A stretch of 64,000 nucleotides of DNA, from assembly GCF_000524195.1 (NCBI RefSeq), contig NW_020170479.1, positions 107,683 through 171,682 on the forward strand, given 5' to 3'. The notes under the pieces were generated by a model that searched no databases, was not told the origin of the DNA, and saw nothing but the letters and a program-made list of their open reading frames with translations. How positions within the stretch are numbered: the stretch's first letter is position 1; the number at the start of each line of letters is the position of its first letter. The stretch comes from Echinococcus granulosus. Lineage: Eukaryota > Platyhelminthes > Cestoda > Cyclophyllidea > Taeniidae. Both the position numbers and the translations under genes were made by a program. Below are positions 1 through 13,135 of this stretch, one piece after another.

Positions 1-3000
1 ATATGAAAGCCTAGAGTTGGAGAGACATCAAAATGAATGAAGCAAGTATCTACCAAAGCATGCTCTCATTTAAAGTTCTGTCAGTATACAAACATTTAAT
101 ACCAGAATAAAAGAGTTGAAATAAACAGCGGTGTGGAGAGATGGCGTTAAATTTGAGTTATGCAAAAAATGTTTATTAAGCTGTTGTTATTTTGGAGTAA
201 TGCGATTAGAGTTAATTGTTTCATGCTAAAAGAGAGCATCTAGTCACGCAAATATCCACTGTCTAGTTCTCCTTTTTAATTGGAGCAATTAAGTGGTCTG
301 ACGCACCACTTTGTGTTCTAACTCCCATAATCTCTCCCTTCCAGTCTCGCTCTTTAAGTCCTAATTTCACCGTTTTATACTAGCTGCCTTCATTTCTCAT
401 TGTGACAGCAATGCACCAATCAGCAGGTTGACACCTTTTATTACCCCAAATAATTAGTCCCACATCGGAAAATGAGAAGATAAAAGATTTTCTCTCACAA
501 ACTCAACATTATTTGCATGGGAACGAACAAACGAGACGGAAATTGGAATACCATAGTTTCTCAGTAATGTAGACAATTTATTAATACACTTTCTATGGAA
601 ATCACTTATATACGTATATCTGAAACCAGGATTTTATCATCTGAGCTCGAAATTACATGTAGCTTGTGTTTCCTCTCAGTCTTTTAAAGTGGGCTGCACC
701 AAAGTTTGTTGTGAACGGATTAGTCGAGCTCACAACAATAAATTGAATTTGGCATCTTCTCAGTCTGAGGATTATTACACCTTCATTTTCAAAATGTTGT
801 AAATGCCACTCAGGTTGTAAGGGTTGGTGACCCTCACCAAGATTAATTGAGGGTAGGGAATTGTCACCTGACCACAGAGGTATTGGTATGGCTCCCTTTT
901 ACAAGGGCGTTTTCTTCAGATAACGTTGGCACCTATTTACAAGCCAAAAAATTTATAAAACTCTGGGTAAGTGGTGACCAATTTAAAAATAGCAGGTGTA
1001 ATTGACTTGAACCCGTTGAAATTTATGTTGCCAAAGTTAGTAATTGCATTAATGTTGTTTTTTTTCGATTTTTGTCTTGGCTACTTAGTCATTCCTGCTT
1101 AGTTTTCCATAAAAACTAACGAATAAGAGCGCATATATAAGGCTTGGTACTGAATTACATATACTTAAAACTTTTAATTAAGCAATGGTAGTTTGTGTTT
1201 AGAAAAATATATACCAAAATGTCAAAGCTAACATAAGTTCCTAATGTGCATTTGCAACCTGCATGGTTAAGATGGTTTATATGTAATTTTCAAAACTTCA
1301 AATTACCCTTCAGAGGTTAATCAAGGAAAAAATGTATAAAAACTGAGCTTTAAAGTGATAAAAATTTTGTAGTTATTAAATAGAAAGAGTAATTAGAAAT
1401 ACGTTTGGTGTTGCAGTCACTGCAATTATCCAAGTTATCAAAATGAATACTCAAAAGCCTTACTAAAACCGGTTATTTATGAAGAACCTATGAAGCTTAC
1501 GATTCTGGCAATGACCTTACACTAACCCTACAAGGATTAGGAGACTGATAAGACAGAAGGCAATCACTGAGTTCCATGACACTAGCGTGGAAGCCCAGCT
1601 GAGGGCGGCTAAAAAGTCTCTCAAGTCAAATCTACTGTTTAACACAGTAACATGTTGTTACAAGGTACTGCATGTACACAGATCACATCCCACCACAGAG
1701 CTCAACGCATGTCAAATACCGCCAACACTTAACTGAAGAATCCTTACCATGGATCGAAAGTTTGTTGAAAATTTTAAGAAAAGAATTTAAGGGTTATAGC
1801 TGAAGCGGGATAACTAAAACTAGGGACGTACATATGCATATAAAAATGTATAGAGAAGTAAAAGATTATTTTTAAACGCAGTTGGCCTTCGCGTATATGC
1901 GCCTATTATAGCATTTAACTAGAAGTTAAAATTTGGCACTTTTTATCAGCTCTGCCGAACTGTCTCTCGACACTCTGCTTCACCACACCATTTATAAAAA
2001 TTCTGTATGCTTCCTTCACTTTTATGATAGTTCACGTTTTAGAATGAAATAATGCACCCACATTTTGCCAATTGTATCGATGCGATTCACATAGTCCTGG
2101 TCTTCTCCTTCACATTAGTCCTTCAGCTCAGTACAACACTCAGCTCTTCTGTTTTGTTCAAAAGGGAAAAGCTATTCCGATGGCCATTTAAAGTGTATTT
2201 AGGATTCTCACAAAAATAATTCTCCTTTGTATAATTTCAGAATAAATTATAAGGTAATGAGGTGCTTCACAAGTAAAATAAATGTTCACCGGGGCAATTG
2301 CTCCAATTCGCGAAACCCTATATCCGGTAGTGTCTTCAACATGAGGAAGTATAAATGTCCTTTAAAAGCTTATCCGATAACCTTGTATCTACAGGCATCT
2401 GTACAAGGCGACATCCGCTGTTAAACTCTCCTCCATGCACCGATCTACTACTGCTGCACAAGCTCTTAGCACAAGAGCATAAGATTTACTAGCCGACAGC
2501 TTTAGCATTCCTACCAATTGCTTGTCAAAATGTCCCAGATTAACTTAAACGTACTTTTTTACAGCCTCTGTATCAATCCCCATCAAGAGTAAAGTGTGCA
2601 ACCCCCATTTAAAACTAAGGAAATTTTGCTTTTACTCACACAACAGCGTCTACACATCCATATAAGTTGGCATTTTGGAAATTTTCTTTTGGACCGAAAT
2701 AGTTGGATAACCTTTTAAGAGATAATACCACCTCTAGATGATCATATACCTGGCCACAACAATAATACCTTGTTCTTTATTCCAGGTAAATCTGCATGTT
2801 TCCATCCACTACGACTGAATTCCATTCCAACACTAATAGCAGTCCTTTATCAGAAAGGGGTTTATGAGTATTGCACATTAGAAATCAGTGTTTGTTTTGC
2901 CAAATTCTGTTCGTTCTGTTACAGTTTAGAAGGTCATGAAATACAAAATGTTAAAATTCCTTTTGAAGGTAATAATTGTTTTTATGAATCTAATTTAACT

Positions 3001-4057
3001 TAGCTTTCAGTTATGAAATTCTTAAATTGAACATCCTTAATCACCCTCTTCGTGCTATTCATCAAACAAATTTGTTCACTCCCTACTTTGAACTTTACAT
3101 GTGTGCATATCCTAAATCACTGTTATTAATCTAAAGTCAAATTATTTATTTAACTCAAAAGTAATCTATTTTTTACAGAAAACTATAAGTACGACTTAAC
3201 GCGCTAGGCCAGAGGATTCAATAGTGATGTTTAGATGGCATCTATACTGTAAAGTTAAAATGTGTGTGGCAGCAATATTTCCCCTTTCCCATTCGATAAG
3301 GCTGACCTTTAATCGGAAAGGTTTCTAGCAGAATCCTTCGTATATGGCTAGAAATAGCACATTCTTCGACCACACAAGATGCTATTCACCCTGCCGGTCA
3401 CCATATTTCATCACTTTTCAATTTAATTCCTTCCGAAACATACATTCGAAAGCCTGCTCTCGAAGACTGTTATGTTTGTTAAAAATATTCTCTTTAGCTT
3501 TTATCTGTCTAGAACAGTAAATGATCACTAATTTATTTTGATAAATGCTTTCCTATCTTTTTTCGCCTGCGGTTGCTTTAAATGTCACAGTTAACCACCA
3601 TGCATTCCAGGGGAAAGGTTGCAATCTGTGGAGGAATGTGCTACTTTGAATTTATTGGCTTGGTCCCAAGTTTTTTTGATAAGATCCTCAATCAACATCC
3701 AACTGCAAAATCGTGCTTTTAAAAAGGCCAGATATTCTTGCAGGATATTTTTTTGAACACTTCTGTGAATTCCCGATATTTAATAGATGGGACAAGGATT
3801 CTGATGTTTTATCGGCTAGTATCGAATTGTGCATCGCAAACATATTTATAGCCTAAAGCAGAAAATAGGTGTAGAATTTTTTGGTTGAAAAATAATTAAC
3901 TTTTGTCATGTTAGGACAACTAAACATCTTTACTGTAATGGCCGATATTTCTCTGGCGCTCGAGCAGTAAATGAGAAATGATAACTGCAGTGTGTTAAAC
4001 GCTAGCTGTTACATTTAAGGATCGCTCTGGTAGTTTAAGAAAACAGTGAGTTTGTAA
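1..4057. other. intergenic, no gene recognised
   Basis: AT-rich DNA with stops in all frames and no coding stretch I can support. The only local structure noted is a short perfect inverted repeat at 824-840. The stretch around 1500-1740 is less AT-rich and may be an eroded repeat, but I found no second copy in the window. Confidence 0.6.
824..840. repeat. short perfect inverted repeat
   Basis: TTGGTGA, three C, then TCACCAA: seven paired bases around a three-base loop. It may be chance. No gene context gives it a role. Confidence 0.5.
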
Positions 4058-4245
4058 TGCATTGTTTGTTTGTTTAACTCTCAATTTTGGTAAAGGTATT
4101 ACTTTGGTGCTCTGCTGTTGTACCTTTGCTGGTTGGGCTGGCCTCCTAGCCATGCCAGTAGGCCCAAGCTCCATTGCTTGCCAAATATATATGGTGTACT
4201 TGAGTACTATGGCTGATTTCGTATTCAGAAAGGTCTCAAGAGGCT
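4058..4245 (+). repeat. dispersed repeat family E, right part
   Basis: This segment runs from the marker TTGTTTGTTTAACTC through CTGGCCTCCTAGCCATGCC and AGTAGGCCCAAGC to AAAGGTCTCAAGAGGC. The same marker order recurs near 22.1, 32.6, 33.0, 41.2 and 50.4 kb. A 63-codon open frame inside it is not kept in the other copies, so it is treated as non-coding. The element class is unknown. Confidence 0.7.
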
Positions 4246-4253
4246 ACATATAA

Positions 4254-7200
4254 TAAAATATTATAGTTAATTCTGAGTATATTTGTAAAGTATAAGAACG
4301 ACGACACATCACTTAACTATCATAAATCTCATGCAGAATAAAACACATCTATGAAGGAGGATCTTTATGCGCTTAAATTGGATTGCCTAGCTTAGAGAAT
4401 ATGCATTTGCTCCACTTTCGGATTTATTTATCCAATGACACCAATATCCTACTAATATCACGTAAAAGTGGAGGTTTTGTTATGAGGAACCACAATTTTT
4501 AAGTATAAAAACTGAAAAGTAAATGCCATTTTACCTGCCATCTTAGTATTATAATAATATTATTCCATGAAGGGCGTTTCTGATACATATAGTGTAGTTT
4601 AGTTTGGAAACTGAAATACAAAGCTGAAAATTCTACAGACCCATTTTGCAGTTCTATGGTGAATAGGAGGTGTCGCTTGATAAGCAAGGTCTTTTCCTCC
4701 TCCGTTTAGGGCAGAAGCCTAACTTAAGATCTACCCTTTTTCCTTATTTTGTCTGTTGCAATTGCAATTTAGATGGTTCAATGCATTTATTGCACAATGA
4801 ATCTCAGACTAGAATGACAGTTAATACCCTTCCTGACTTTATGGGAGAAAATCAATGTTCCACAGGGCAAATTTATGCCTGGTCAGAAAGGTTCTGCTTT
4901 GACATTTTGTTGCATTCATTTTGTTACGGCAAGCATTAATTTTAGCTTACTTCCAGCAAACAGTGTCCTGCACTTCCAATAAGAGAAATATACTCCTATG
5001 TGCACTACTTCCGATAATTTCTAAAGTTCATTTTCCTTCATCTCAAAGCAATTACAACCTGATTCTGCTGGAAAATAAGTTTACTGAAGTTCATCTGAGT
5101 CCACTTAAATCATATCTGACGTAAAGTCTGCATTATTAATAAACAACCACGCTTTGATTACCACTACGAAGGAGGGGCCCTGTAGATTTCGACTGTTTAT
5201 GGACTTCTCTCTGAAACTGCACTGCTTATAAGTTCTTGGATATAAGAAGATTTTATTTTGATCTAGCTTCAAAAAACAATAAAAATTATCATTGCAACAA
5301 AGCCTGCTTGATGTCAAAAAGGCGGGTATAATAAGTTTTGCCCTGATTTAATAGAATAGATCACAAGTCAGCCGTTGTATTGCACAAAATTAATAAATTT
5401 CGAACATATTATTAGTTGAATTTAACAAATATTTCATTTATAGCTTGGAAAATGTTCTAAGTCTTCCTCTAAAGCCTTACTTATTTATTCCGACCCTGGC
5501 ATTTTTTGTCTTTTTAGAATGAGACCAAAAATAAAACAGACTATCTACTTTTATTGCGCCTTTGAGAATGGCACTATTTTGCGTCATTTACCTTCACTAT
5601 TTGAAAAAGGTCTGCACATCATTGCCTTGGGATCCTAACCATTTAATGCTGCCCGTAGCAATTACTGAAGTTAATATCACTTCCGCATTATTCGTACTTT
5701 TAAGCCCCGCCCCAGAGAGTGACCATTTTCAATGCCTACTTACACCCATCTCGTACGTAACTTAATTCTTTCCTCACATGGTAGAACCATTTCCAGTCCT
5801 GACTCACTGTTCTTACTCGCTTAGCATCCATGCAGCCAACTTCTAGCTTATTTATACTATTTCAAAATTTTTAGTTGGATATTACTGCGCTTATGCAATC
5901 TATATATAAAATACACTTCGTTGTGTTCTTGACAGAAATGAGGAACTGATTTGAAGCCACTTATCGTCAAAATCTTGACTAATTGCTTGCCTAAAAATGG
6001 GGTAGTTTACCTGTTAAACTTAAGTCCTCAATGTATAATTGTGAAATTTTGCCATAGAGGAAGTCGAAATGGCTGCGCGAGAAGAAAGTACTCTTGTTTT
6101 AAGCATTGCAGAGTAAAGGAACAACTGTTTGCTTTCTCATTGTTTAATAAGAACCCATTTAATTTCAATTCCTTTGTCGAACAAAAAAATGGCCTTTAAA
6201 TGTTAGCGATTCGCTCATTTTATCCTAAGTAATTTTGCCCACTGGTTCCTTATCTAGGATGGCGTTAACTCACATCGTAAAATGTTAGCAAACCATCCTT
6301 GTCACTACTTCGAGGATGAAGTATTGTAGAAATACGGTAGGTGTAAAGCGTTTGGTAGCGAAATACTTACATGAGCTGTTTTATGTAACCCTCTCACTAG
6401 AGCTGAGTGGTCAGTAGCAGACTACTTCATCACTATATCCTCTCCCAGTAGTAAATAGACTGTCAAAACCACTTGCCAAAATCTAGAACTAAAAAACCTT
6501 TTTACATTTTGGTGGAGTAAATTTTAAAATGATTTCTTATTTCAATGCCTTATCTAGTCGACGGTGCAGGTGATATTCCACTTTAATTCTGCAGACGCCC
6601 AAAGCATACTTACGTTTGCATTTGCGAATCAAATAATTCTGGCACATTCTCAATCACTTCGTCATTTCGAGGGATCTTAGGTTGAAGGCATCTTGCAAAG
6701 TCATCCTCCCGATTGCAGGTAAAGAGGTGAATTTTAAGGATTGAGTATTATGCAAATCTCACTTGTGGATTATGCACAGAGACGCAACTAAGGTAGAGGG
6801 TCCAAAATGATACAGGTTTCCTAGAAAATACTCTTGCAGACCTAGTCGTAATCAGAGGAGTTAAAAAAGTTGGACAAAATTTCACATGCCTGACATTTCG
6901 GTTGCTATTATTTGCTACAATGCAATTTTAAGAAAAGAGTTGCCTAAGAATTTTTTGCAAATTAGTATTTTGTCTTTGCATATAGTTTCATAAGAGGATT
7001 GATAAAACCTACGCAATGGTAGTGCCCGATTTAAATCACGTTACTACTGAAGATGTCTACCAGCTCCGAGGAATTATTACATTTTTGAACTATGAAAGTC
7101 TTTAAGGAATCCTGTTCTACTGGCATTGTAGAATGCATTAATTTGTGCACTTATTGATTTCTCATTCGTCACCAAAATTACATAAAGGCAAATTATGTGT

Positions 7201-10200
7201 TTGCTAATAATTACGGTAAGGTTAAGGACATTCGAGATACTATAAATAGGTACAAACGCAACCATCCTTTACTTAGTCCGCAATTACGTACACACGCTAT
7301 TTACCGTCCGCCCCTGCTTACGAAGACTTGTCGGCAAATAAAGATGTCCGTATTGAAAATGTTGATACCAGGTTGTGCTGGTCGAAAACTTGACAGAATT
7401 ACATCTCACACCCATTAAAACACTTACCACCGGTTTCATTTTGTTTACAGCTCTTGGTTTGTTTATTTGCCTACCTCGCAGTGAGCATTACTGAAACTAG
7501 CACTAATGAATGAACGAATCCAAATGTCCTCTATCAGAGTGTTAATATTGTTTTATTCTAGTATGGAACCAAGTGCTATCATTTTGGCTTCCCTTTCATT
7601 TAAGTCTATTTCCTTTAAAGTAGCTCTCACCTATGCGCAAAATCCACGTTTAAACGGGGATTTTGGAGAGTCATGCGCAATGCTAGTTAGCGAGAGTACC
7701 AACTACACGAGCTCTTCAGTCTTTACAAATTTCGGCCACCATCCTGGTTTCATGACATTTCCTTCTCCTCCTCTATACTCTTAGCAAGGTCTTATTCAGA
7801 CCTACAGCTTATCCCGTCTTCAGGGGGGATCAGGGCGTTAATTCTTGTCAAGACCACTTTTAGGAAGGACGCTCTCTTCCCATTAGTGAAGCGTGAGGCA
7901 CAGCTCAAACAAATGTAATTATTTACGTTTGAGACACCATAATATTTACTCGTTTGCAGCTTTTTCTACCATAGTCATGGAGAAAATAGACCACCATCAG
8001 AGCCCACATCTAATTTTACTATTGAATCAATTATTTTCCTCATTTTTTTCTTTCAACATAATTGGTTTCTTTCGACTTAATGCACCATTTAAATCTGATG
8101 CTCAAGCTAGCTTGCAATATAGTGTGACTAGCTGTAAAAGCATTAAAACAGGTTGCTTGAAGCTGGGAAAATGCCTAAAAAGGAGGCGAAAATTCCGCCG
8201 AAGTAATCATTAGATTTATCCTAAGAATAAACATCTTGTACATATCAGGTTGTGAGGTCGATGTTACGATTTATTAAACGAGAAAGAATTTCATTATAGG
8301 TGTAGAAAAAAATGGTTTGTCCAAATGTTAGATAAGAGCACTACTCTAAAGCGCAGTCTTGATTCTGCTGACGGGCCTTTAATCACTCAGTTCATCAGAA
8401 GTACTCTGCTAAATTATAGTATGGTAGACCCTCCCACAGGTCAAATGGAAATTTTTATCCATTTCATGATTTTATCCAATTTAACTTTAGCATTTTTCTG
8501 ATATGCATTATTTACTTACTCTCTTGTTGTAGGGTTATGGGCCGTTTAGGTCAGATAAAACATATTTTTTAGTGTAGAGCTGCAGTAGATTTTGGCTTCC
8601 GAACTTTTAAATTGTACACCTGCTCAAGATATTTAAGGAAAGTTCGAACAATTTCTTGTATCGTAATTTGCTTAGGTCCACACAAATCTTTATTAGCAGT
8701 AAAATTTTACATTTAATTTAAGGAGACTAAGTTATTAGACATAATTTCTCTTGATAATAAGGTGCTATTTTATCCTGTTTTCAACTAATTTTCTAGTTGA
8801 GCCTGTGCATGATGTTCATGCCATTTCAAAACCACTTTTCCCAACTACTTCAAGCTGTACATTGCCTTTACGAAAATTTAGTAGAAACAACAATCCACTG
8901 ATCTGTCATCATTTTTTAGTCCACTTTAGGGGAATATAAAGCATAATCCCATTTTTATTTAAAGCTCTGTTATCTCAAAAAGTAATGGCTTTTTCATTAG
9001 AGGTTTAGTAATACCCAGTGGTGTCAGGGCTCTCCAAGGTGTAGATCCACTGCATACGCAAGCACAGACCAAGGAGAGGTACATCTTCACCTAAATTAAT
9101 AAAAACTTATTTCATGTGTTCCACGGACATTCAAAGTGCGGACTGGAATCTTCTATACTTTTCTCTCAGAACATTTAGGTATAGGAAAAATAAAGGAGAA
9201 TTTGGTAGTAATTAGCAAAAGATTGAGAGGTGGACTGCACGTTTCTCTGCTTTGTTTCAAATTTGATACTAATACAAAAAATTTTCAACTGATTTAGAAT
9301 TTCTTGCTTTAAAATAAATTGAGAATCGGAGTTAAGTCTTACATTAAACCAAGGGTCCTGACAAATATGCTTCAGTTAGATTAGCTTGAATTCAATTTTG
9401 AAACTGTGATTCATTGCCCAAATGCGCATTTGTCTACCGGTTCGTCTGCTTTTAAACACCTATTTCAGAGGTATATCTTGTAAACTCTAACCGAGATAAG
9501 AGAGCAAATCAGGGAAATGGAAACTCAACCACCTTAGTAGTAAGTAGATACCAAGACACTAAGCTGCATTTCTTCACCGTCGGTGAAACTGATGACTGCT
9601 TCATCAGCAAAAAAGTATGCATGGATCAAAGCAATAATTTGTCAGTAGGAAGGAAAGTATTGCTGAGTGGTTATTTTTAACTTTTTAGGGATCGAAAGCA
9701 AACGCGTCACTCTACTTTAATTATAAATAGCGCACATTTCGATAAAATATTGGAGCATAGTAGCTTAACAAATCAACTTTACACTTAAAACTTAAAAGAA
9801 TGTGTCCTTAAGGGCATCATATTCTTCATTTATGCAGTCTTTGATAACTTTAAATTTGTATGGAACAAAATTCTTCCTCTATGAGTTTTTAAAGACCGGG
9901 GAGAAGTTTGTCTCTCAAATTTGTGCTGTAGCTTAGAACAGGTTATTAAACAATCCAATTGGCATTTTTTGAAATATCTCTTGATGAAGTCAGTATATTT
10001 CTGAGGAAAAATGAGATTGACAAATAATGTTGATGCTGCATTTTATTCTACAGGTAGTAATCTATTCACCATGGTTCACTATTATAGTACTTTTATCTTT
10101 TCGAGAATGCACCTACAAAACAATAATGACGTATGGGTTCAAATTAAATGAGAAGAACTTCGGAGCTGATATGAAAAGTTAACGCTACCTGATTTACAAT

Positions 10201-10629
10201 CCCATCAATTTATTGTTTCTCCGAAAAATTTGTTTGGTTTCCCAAGTGGCTTGCTTAGATTGATTTGGTTTGATCTGCCTAAATGAATTTGCCTTCCGTA
10301 GTAGCTATTTCTTAAATTTGGCTCCTATTTACTTCTTAACTTAGATCCTTATTTAAAAAGCGCATTTGCAAATGGGAACTGTTTGTCCGAAATTCACCCT
10401 TAAACTTAAAATTATACAAATATAAACATGGATTATTTTAGAATTTGCACAATTCTAATACCTTGCACACCATACTGATTTCGGATTTGCATTCCGTTAT
10501 GATCTGGTATACTTGGCATAAAACCATCATCGATACTTAATTTTGTTTTTAGCACCCCCAGACTTTCTTGAAGATAAAAGACATAATACTAGGATGGACA
10601 ATGTATAAGCGATGTACAGAAGGACTAAT
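4254..10629. other. intergenic, no gene recognised
   Basis: AT-rich sequence. Open frames of 60-106 codons (for example 7506-7784 and 7893-8213) show no family motif, no splice-site support and no codon character. I see no RNA gene or recognisable mobile element. Confidence 0.55.
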
Positions 10630-10965
10630 GAGTTACTAACATGGCCTGGGTGCAATGCCGCATAGTGGAAATTCAAAACTAAAGCCCTAAGCGTCCTTTG
10701 ATGGATAGAGGTAAAGATCCATGGAAGTTAGCAACAATACCACAGCGTCGCTACTGCACTTAGTCGGTCGTTAAAACGGCCATCATGTATCCCATCTCGG
10801 CACATGTCAGTAAAGTCTGCTCCTGGATCCGTAGTGGGTGTCTAACCAGCCTTAAAAAGTATTCTGTCTAAAAGAGACCAGGATATGTTGTCTAAAGCGA
10901 AGGAATGCAGTCGAGGGCATTCGTTTTTTAGCGAAGAGGGCAACTAACATGCCATTAGTTTCGTC
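10630..10965 (+). repeat. dispersed repeat family F, copy 1
   Basis: This aligns by eye with 29095-29425 over about 330 bp. Shared landmarks in order are a CATGGCCTGGGT-like start, a CCTAAG-CCTTT block, CAGCACGTGTCA/CACATGTCAG, GTAGTGGGTGTCTAACC/GTAGTGTGTACCTAACC, CCTTAAAAAG, and TGTCTAAAGC-GAATGCAGT. The copies are strongly diverged, with no open frame, so this is an old dispersed element of unknown class. Confidence 0.7.
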
Positions 10966-11804
10966 CACAATTGGATATTCACATGCAGCTCCACATTGAC
11001 GTCATTTGCATCATTAGGGCCTAAACTGAAAGCTCATTTTTAGTGGCAACAAAATTACGAAAAGTTCATGTTTTAGTAGCGTTTTTAAGCATGCACTATT
11101 TACAAGGTGGCTTCTTCCTTTGTATTTTTCAAATGCTGCGTGTTCAATCAACTTTGAGAGTGGTATTTTTCAATGATCTTAGTAGTTTTGAGGGCATCAG
11201 CTTCAGCATCAGGCATTGACTACGTTGCATTTTTCAATATCTCAGATTTATACTAACTCTTATTTGTCTATGTTGACGGCCTTTTTTGAATTAAAGGACA
11301 ATTCTCGTAAATTTCATTAAGTTATCCCTATCACTTAAATGACTGCATCATAAAAACTCAAAAATCTCATCTCACATTATGGCTAAACTTATACGCATCT
11401 TTAAATATAGTTTTAATTAACTGAAAATTTTGACAAAAAAGGCGAGGTTCTACCTTATTTTCTCATAAATGTATGATGGAATCTGCCTAAGTATTACTAC
11501 TAAAGAGGAAATAATAAAGATGTATTTTTCCAAATTTTGAATAGCTGTTGCTCAGTATTATCAGAAATCTATGTTTTTTTTTCTGTTTGTTTAGCCCGGT
11601 TATATGAGCAAATTTTTGCTAACCTACACCTACACTCGCTGCCAGATATACTTTGAGATTTATGGGAAGTTGCACCTAAGTATACAAAAGCTGCAACCAG
11701 TCAATTACGTATCATTATATCATGATCCTTTTAAAAATTTAGCCCAGTTTCAAAACATGAATCTGGTTTTATCATCAAGAACCCCGGTGCATACAAAAAG
11801 GGCA
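10966..11804. other. AT-rich region upstream of the receptor gene
   Basis: No gene seen. A 69-codon open frame at 11604-11813 has no recognisable features and runs up to the promoter-like sequence of the receptor. It could be 5' transcribed sequence but nothing shows this. Confidence 0.5.
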
Positions 11805-11811
11805 CAAGTGT

Positions 11812-11872
11812 AGCCAATCATCCATTGTTAGCCTTCATCCTCACAGCCAATCAGCGAGCTGGTGATGACGCA
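11812..11872 (+). promoter_or_regulatory. CCAAT/CRE-like promoter region of the receptor gene
   Basis: Two identical AGCCAATCA boxes (NF-Y type CCAAT) lie at 11812-11820 and 11845-11853, 33 bp apart and in the same orientation. A TGACGCA CRE/ATF-like site follows at 11866-11872. The segment is GC-richer than its surroundings and ends about 150 bp before the receptor ATG at 12020. Paired CCAAT boxes at about this spacing are typical of NF-Y promoters. No clear TATA box was seen. Function is inferred from position and motif only. Confidence 0.5.
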
Positions 11873-12019
11873 TCGCGGTTTCGATGGCGACGAAAGCCAA
11901 CTCCTCGTTTTCCACATGCCATTTCTCGCAGACGCATACACATACCACCCACTCATACTTTAGGGCTCAGCTATCTGACGAATTCGAGATTCCTACATGG
12001 GACCATTCTCTCGACAGGC

Positions 12020-13135
12020 ATGACCACCTCTGCTGACATACAACAGGCGATAATGGCGAATCGGTTAAAAGCCATCGTCATGGGCTATATGGGAGGCCCA
12101 GTATGCGTCGTTGGAATCGTTACAAGTGCCCTTAGTCTCATTCTTTTTAAGCGTGATACCTCAACAACACTTAGCACTCGTCTCCTCCTCTCAGCCATCG
12201 CAGTGGTGGATATATTCTTCCTCTTTTTTATGTTCCTTCTATGGTGTGTCAGACGATTTCTTCCTCAAGAATCATTGGCATTCCGACAGTTTGACAGTCC
12301 TCAAGTCTTTGGATTCATTTTCTACATGATAAACGTCTTTGAGCTCTATCGCAATTGGTTGGTTGTAGTAATCGCCGTAGAGCGACTCCTCTACTTTCTC
12401 AAACCCATCGAATTCAAGGTATTGTGGAGTGTTAAAAAAGTTGCAGCCATTCTCATCTCACTTTGCCTCTTCTCTTGCATCATCCGCATTCCCGTACTCA
12501 TCTATGGGATCGCTAAAAAGTCCTCTAAAATCGATGACTCTATCACTAAACTAACCCGATTGATCCATTCTCTTATAGACTGTGTTGTGCTAACTCTAGC
12601 ACCAGTCACACTCATGGTCACTTTATCTGTAGCCACTACATTGCGAATTAACGCAGTGGTAAAGACCAAACTGCGTCTGGTGAATAGCAATTTCAATCAA
12701 CAGCATCAGATATCACAATCGCCTCAACAACTGCTTCAACCACACGACCACCTGAATTCCACCCCAAGACAAGAAGATGCTCCTTCACGGAGACACCATC
12801 GTATCGTAAAGATTCTACACACCGTCCTAATTACCTTCATAATCTGTTCCACACCTTCCATTCCTGCTTCAGTTATGCACTTCTACACTGTCTTTCATGA
12901 GGTAGAGGGTGGACGAATAAACTACGTCTCGGAGGTGCTGACCGTGATTGCCAATTTTGGTTCTCTGGTCAATTCAACTTCCAATTTCTTCGTCTATGTG
13001 GCGCACAGCAAACGCTACCGCTACATACTAGCCAAAATCCTCATGCTTGATCGGTGCTTCGCCTCGCTACACCGGGAGCCGAGTAGTACGCAGGAGACTT
13101 GTTGCAACCTTCAAGAGGATGGAAAAACCCAGTGA
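12020..13135 (+). CDS. rhodopsin-like G-protein-coupled receptor, intronless, orphan
   Basis: A complete 371-residue seven-helix receptor on one exon. The start is the first ATG in the frame; the frame stays open upstream to about 11825 but without ATG. The N-terminus is about 17 residues. Helices lie at roughly 18-43, 54-77, 97-121, 138-160, 182-209, 264-290 and 304-328. Helix 2 keeps the conserved Asp (D64). The end of helix 3 has ERL (121-123) in place of DRY. Helix 7 reads NSTSNFFVY where NPxxY is usual. Loop 3 (about 210-263) is long, Gln/His-rich and basic. No Cys is present in the N-terminus or in extracellular loops 1 and 2, so the usual loop disulphide cannot form. The general look is of FMRFamide-receptor-like or flatworm orphan rhodopsin-type receptors, probably binding a peptide; the ligand is unknown. 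A broken paralogue lies at 41868-42687. Confidence 0.9.
   Translation: MTTSADIQQAIMANRLKAIVMGYMGGPVCVVGIVTSALSLILFKRDTSTTLSTRLLLSAIAVVDIFFLFFMFLLWCVRRFLPQESLAFRQFDSPQVFGFIFYMINVFELYRNWLVVVIAVERLLYFLKPIEFKVLWSVKKVAAILISLCLFSCIIRIPVLIYGIAKKSSKIDDSITKLTRLIHSLIDCVVLTLAPVTLMVTLSVATTLRINAVVKTKLRLVNSNFNQQHQISQSPQQLLQPHDHLNSTPRQEDAPSRRHHRIVKILHTVLITFIICSTPSIPASVMHFYTVFHEVEGGRINYVSEVLTVIANFGSLVNSTSNFFVYVAHSKRYRYILAKILMLDRCFASLHREPSSTQETCCNLQEDGKTQ

Noticed and set aside
11825..12019. Upstream extension of the receptor frame
   Set aside because: The frame is open but begins only at a TTG; there is no ATG. It contains a CCAAT box and reads as 5' sequence, so the start was placed at 12020.
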